Below are positions 63,501-64,000 of a stretch of DNA of 64,000 bases, one piece after another (position 1 is the stretch's first letter; each line of letters opens with the position of its first letter). This DNA comes from Fen-999 sp044220545 (GTDB lineage: Bacteria > Pseudomonadota > Gammaproteobacteria > Burkholderiales > Rhodocyclaceae): contig JBGAQX010000008.1 in assembly GCA_044220545.1 (NCBI GenBank), positions 36,878-100,877 of the forward strand, given 5' to 3'. A model generated the notes under the pieces. That model did not search any database and was not told the DNA's origin. It was given only the letters and a program-made list of their open reading frames with translations. A program made the position numbers and the translations under genes.

Positions 63501-64000
63501 GTGCCGACCACGGGTGCCTGATTGGTGACGCCGCTGTCGATCGCCAGAATGTTGCCGGCGGGAATGCTGTTGACCCAGTTCGCCGCCCCGGTGGCAACGA
63601 CATCGAAGAGCAGGTCGCAACCGCCAGCGCCGGCGACGCTGGCCCCGGTCAGCGTGATGCTGCCGGCGCCGGGGGCGCCGGCAATGGCGGTCGCGCCGCT
63701 ACACGTGGTGTACGCGTTGGTTGGCGACGCGAGCACCATGCCGGCCGGCAAGGGATCGATGACCCGAACATTGGTCAAGGCCGCGGTGCCCGAATTGGCC
63801 AGCCGCACGGTGACGGTGGAGCGTCCGCCGGACGAGACCGTACCCGGGCTGAAGCTCTTGGTCGCGGTAAGAATCGAGTTGTAGGTGATGTTGGCGTTGG
63901 CGGACACCGGCCCGACGACATGCGTCGTGCCGTTGGCATAGGTCTCGGTGCCGGCGGCGGTGGCGGTATTGGCATAGATGCCGGCCGCGCCGACCACGTC
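60557..64000 (-). CDS. Large IPTL-CTERM adhesin-like repeat protein, 5' end outside the window
   Basis: At least 1,147 codons, open to the right edge. The visible N-terminal part consists of about six DUF11-like beta-sandwich repeats of roughly 120 residues (recurring PAGM/LxVP and TTCxGxxV elements such as LPAGLSVPSG). Then follow three SdrD B-like domains (ISGKVFRDN, ISGTVFMDMNNNG, VFGRVYRDFDDNGNFNG). The protein ends SIPTLSEWGLMLLSALMALF and a basic RMRRHMT, the IPTLxxWG sorting tail. Repeated Ser/Thr/Ala/Pro composition suggests a long surface stalk. The gene is 63 bases upstream of xrtH, on the same strand. Confidence 0.9.
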   Translation of the reverse strand, partial: DVVGAAGIYANTATAAGTETYANGTTHVVGPVSANANITYNSILTATKSFSPGTVSSGGRSTVTVRLANSGTAALTNVRVIDPLPAGMVLASPTNAYTTCSGATAIAGAPGAGSITLTGASVAGAGGCDLLFDVVATGAANWVNSIPAGNILAIDSGVTNQAPVVGTLNFTAGNNLTVAKATSPSTLAFPGQASRFTITITNGATAVTGLRLTDYFTVDGQAASAANGMVIAASPQPATTCPSGIVSATSGGASVAVTGVSLAASATCTVSVNVTSTKTGGITNTIPPSAIRTDQGLSNALQATTSLTAQTNIGMVKQFTPSVMKAGQRSRLRLTFYNGSPQPASNLSVTDTLPAGLSVPSGPNPTTTCVGATVSSPAANSVQVNGGSIGAAAGGTAASCYAEIDVTAAAEGVYVNTIPAGAIAAVVGGSPVTNAEPATATLRVKQPVVIHKAIGGFTLDTGNPVGFTTGEASRVPGATAPLVIRLDNPNVDSLTDAAFTDNLPAGLVVAPTPAAATTCVGGTVTAPASATSVRLSGATIPAAGFCTVTVNVLSNIAGSYTNQLPSGAVTTFEGVSNEDPTSARLIVTSPPGVGKQFAPPVIPPSGRSRLTVVVDNPNQGNMTLTANMTDTLPTAPGAMVVATPNNLTTTCPGGVGVIQAVAGSPTVRLNNGAIVPPGGCRIEVDVTATTAGTYNNNIAVGALQSNFGFNQQPANAPLLVSTLGYISGKVFRDNTAPLDGVFVAGTDTPLNGVEIQLRSGATCAGALLFTTHTDAQGNYLFAGLSAGTYSVCEPTQPAGTLNSETRSGSIVAIGASSGTPGTASNPSTTTSQVVGIVLGMDGADATRVSGSPNNDFSEVVPVSISGTVFMDMNNNGTQQGADPALANVQIDLTGTDWQGNAVSLSVTTDASGNYSFTNLPPPNAGGYTVTEPTQPPASSNGITTAGPAVPNGSAGTATAVGTVPSRIANIVVPPGAASVANNFAEIPGNRSVFGRVYRDFDDNGNFNGTDTGIAGQLIQLTGNDANGNAVSLTATTQADGTYSFTGVPESDGAGYTLTQPAQPPNTLSGFTTPGTTGGAGTPKATAPSRITGVNLAGANTVSADNLFGEIDAPIAPTSIPTLSEWGLMLLSALMALFGFARMRRHMT

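Overview
The window is high-GC, gene-dense chromosomal DNA from a Gram-negative bacterium, most likely a betaproteobacterium (Rhodocyclales or a near relative). This rests on gene content and order: dacC-dat-ybeD-lipB-lipA, the mreBCD-mrdA-rodA-rlpA elongasome run, nadD-rsfS-rlmH-maf-rng, two BPSS1780-type membrane proteins, DUF2782 near polA, a torF-like porin with glnK-amtB, PEP-CTERM proteins, and an exosortase H/IPTL-CTERM cassette. Genus cannot be fixed from the sequence alone. No rRNA, tRNA or CRISPR was seen.

Layout. 1-5 kb: a 5'-truncated unknown gene, lipA, then a PEP-CTERM C-type-lectin-like protein and a Tat-exported class V PLP enzyme lying between lipA and lipB. 5-14 kb: one long minus-strand run for lipoate transfer, D-alanine metabolism, peptidoglycan trimming and the rod-shape machinery. 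14-17.5 kb: gatCAB, with ATGA overlaps. 17.5-26 kb: pyrE, an exonuclease III-type nuclease, a second PEP-CTERM protein behind a Tat-exported PhoX-like phosphatase, a DMT transporter and a soluble histidine kinase with an HPt domain. 26-31 kb: a yqjDEK-type operon, then a tightly packed porin / small PstS-like protein / GGDEF-EAL membrane receptor operon. 31-45 kb: gabD-like dehydrogenase, NlpC/P60 lipoprotein, Tat-exported dienelactone hydrolase, the rng operon with a stand-alone zinc-binding CZB protein, nadD-rsfS-rlmH-maf, polA and ycaO.

45.5-52.6 kb is the accessory region. It holds Rhs fragments, a REP-associated tyrosine transposase (RAYT) bracketed by 17-bp perfect inverted repeats, dispersed copies of a roughly 50-bp repeat containing 'cgtggtctgtccc', a 99-bp tandem duplication over the transposase start, an HTH regulator lacking its recognition region, a PIN toxin gene stopped by TAG, an apparently intact RelE-like toxin-antitoxin pair, and an MFS exporter gene broken by an internal deletion. 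A fragment of that gene's 3' end lies on the far side of the toxin-antitoxin pair.

52.6-58.9 kb returns to core genes: comM, ubiK, then torF-like porin-glnK-amtB behind a clear sigma-54 -24/-12 promoter and an upstream NtrC-like site, followed by purU and thrH. 59.3 kb to the right edge is a protein-sorting cassette: an exosortase-H-associated membrane protein, exosortase H with its Cys/Arg/His triad, and a very large adhesin-like protein (running off the window) that ends in an IPTLxxWG sorting tail.
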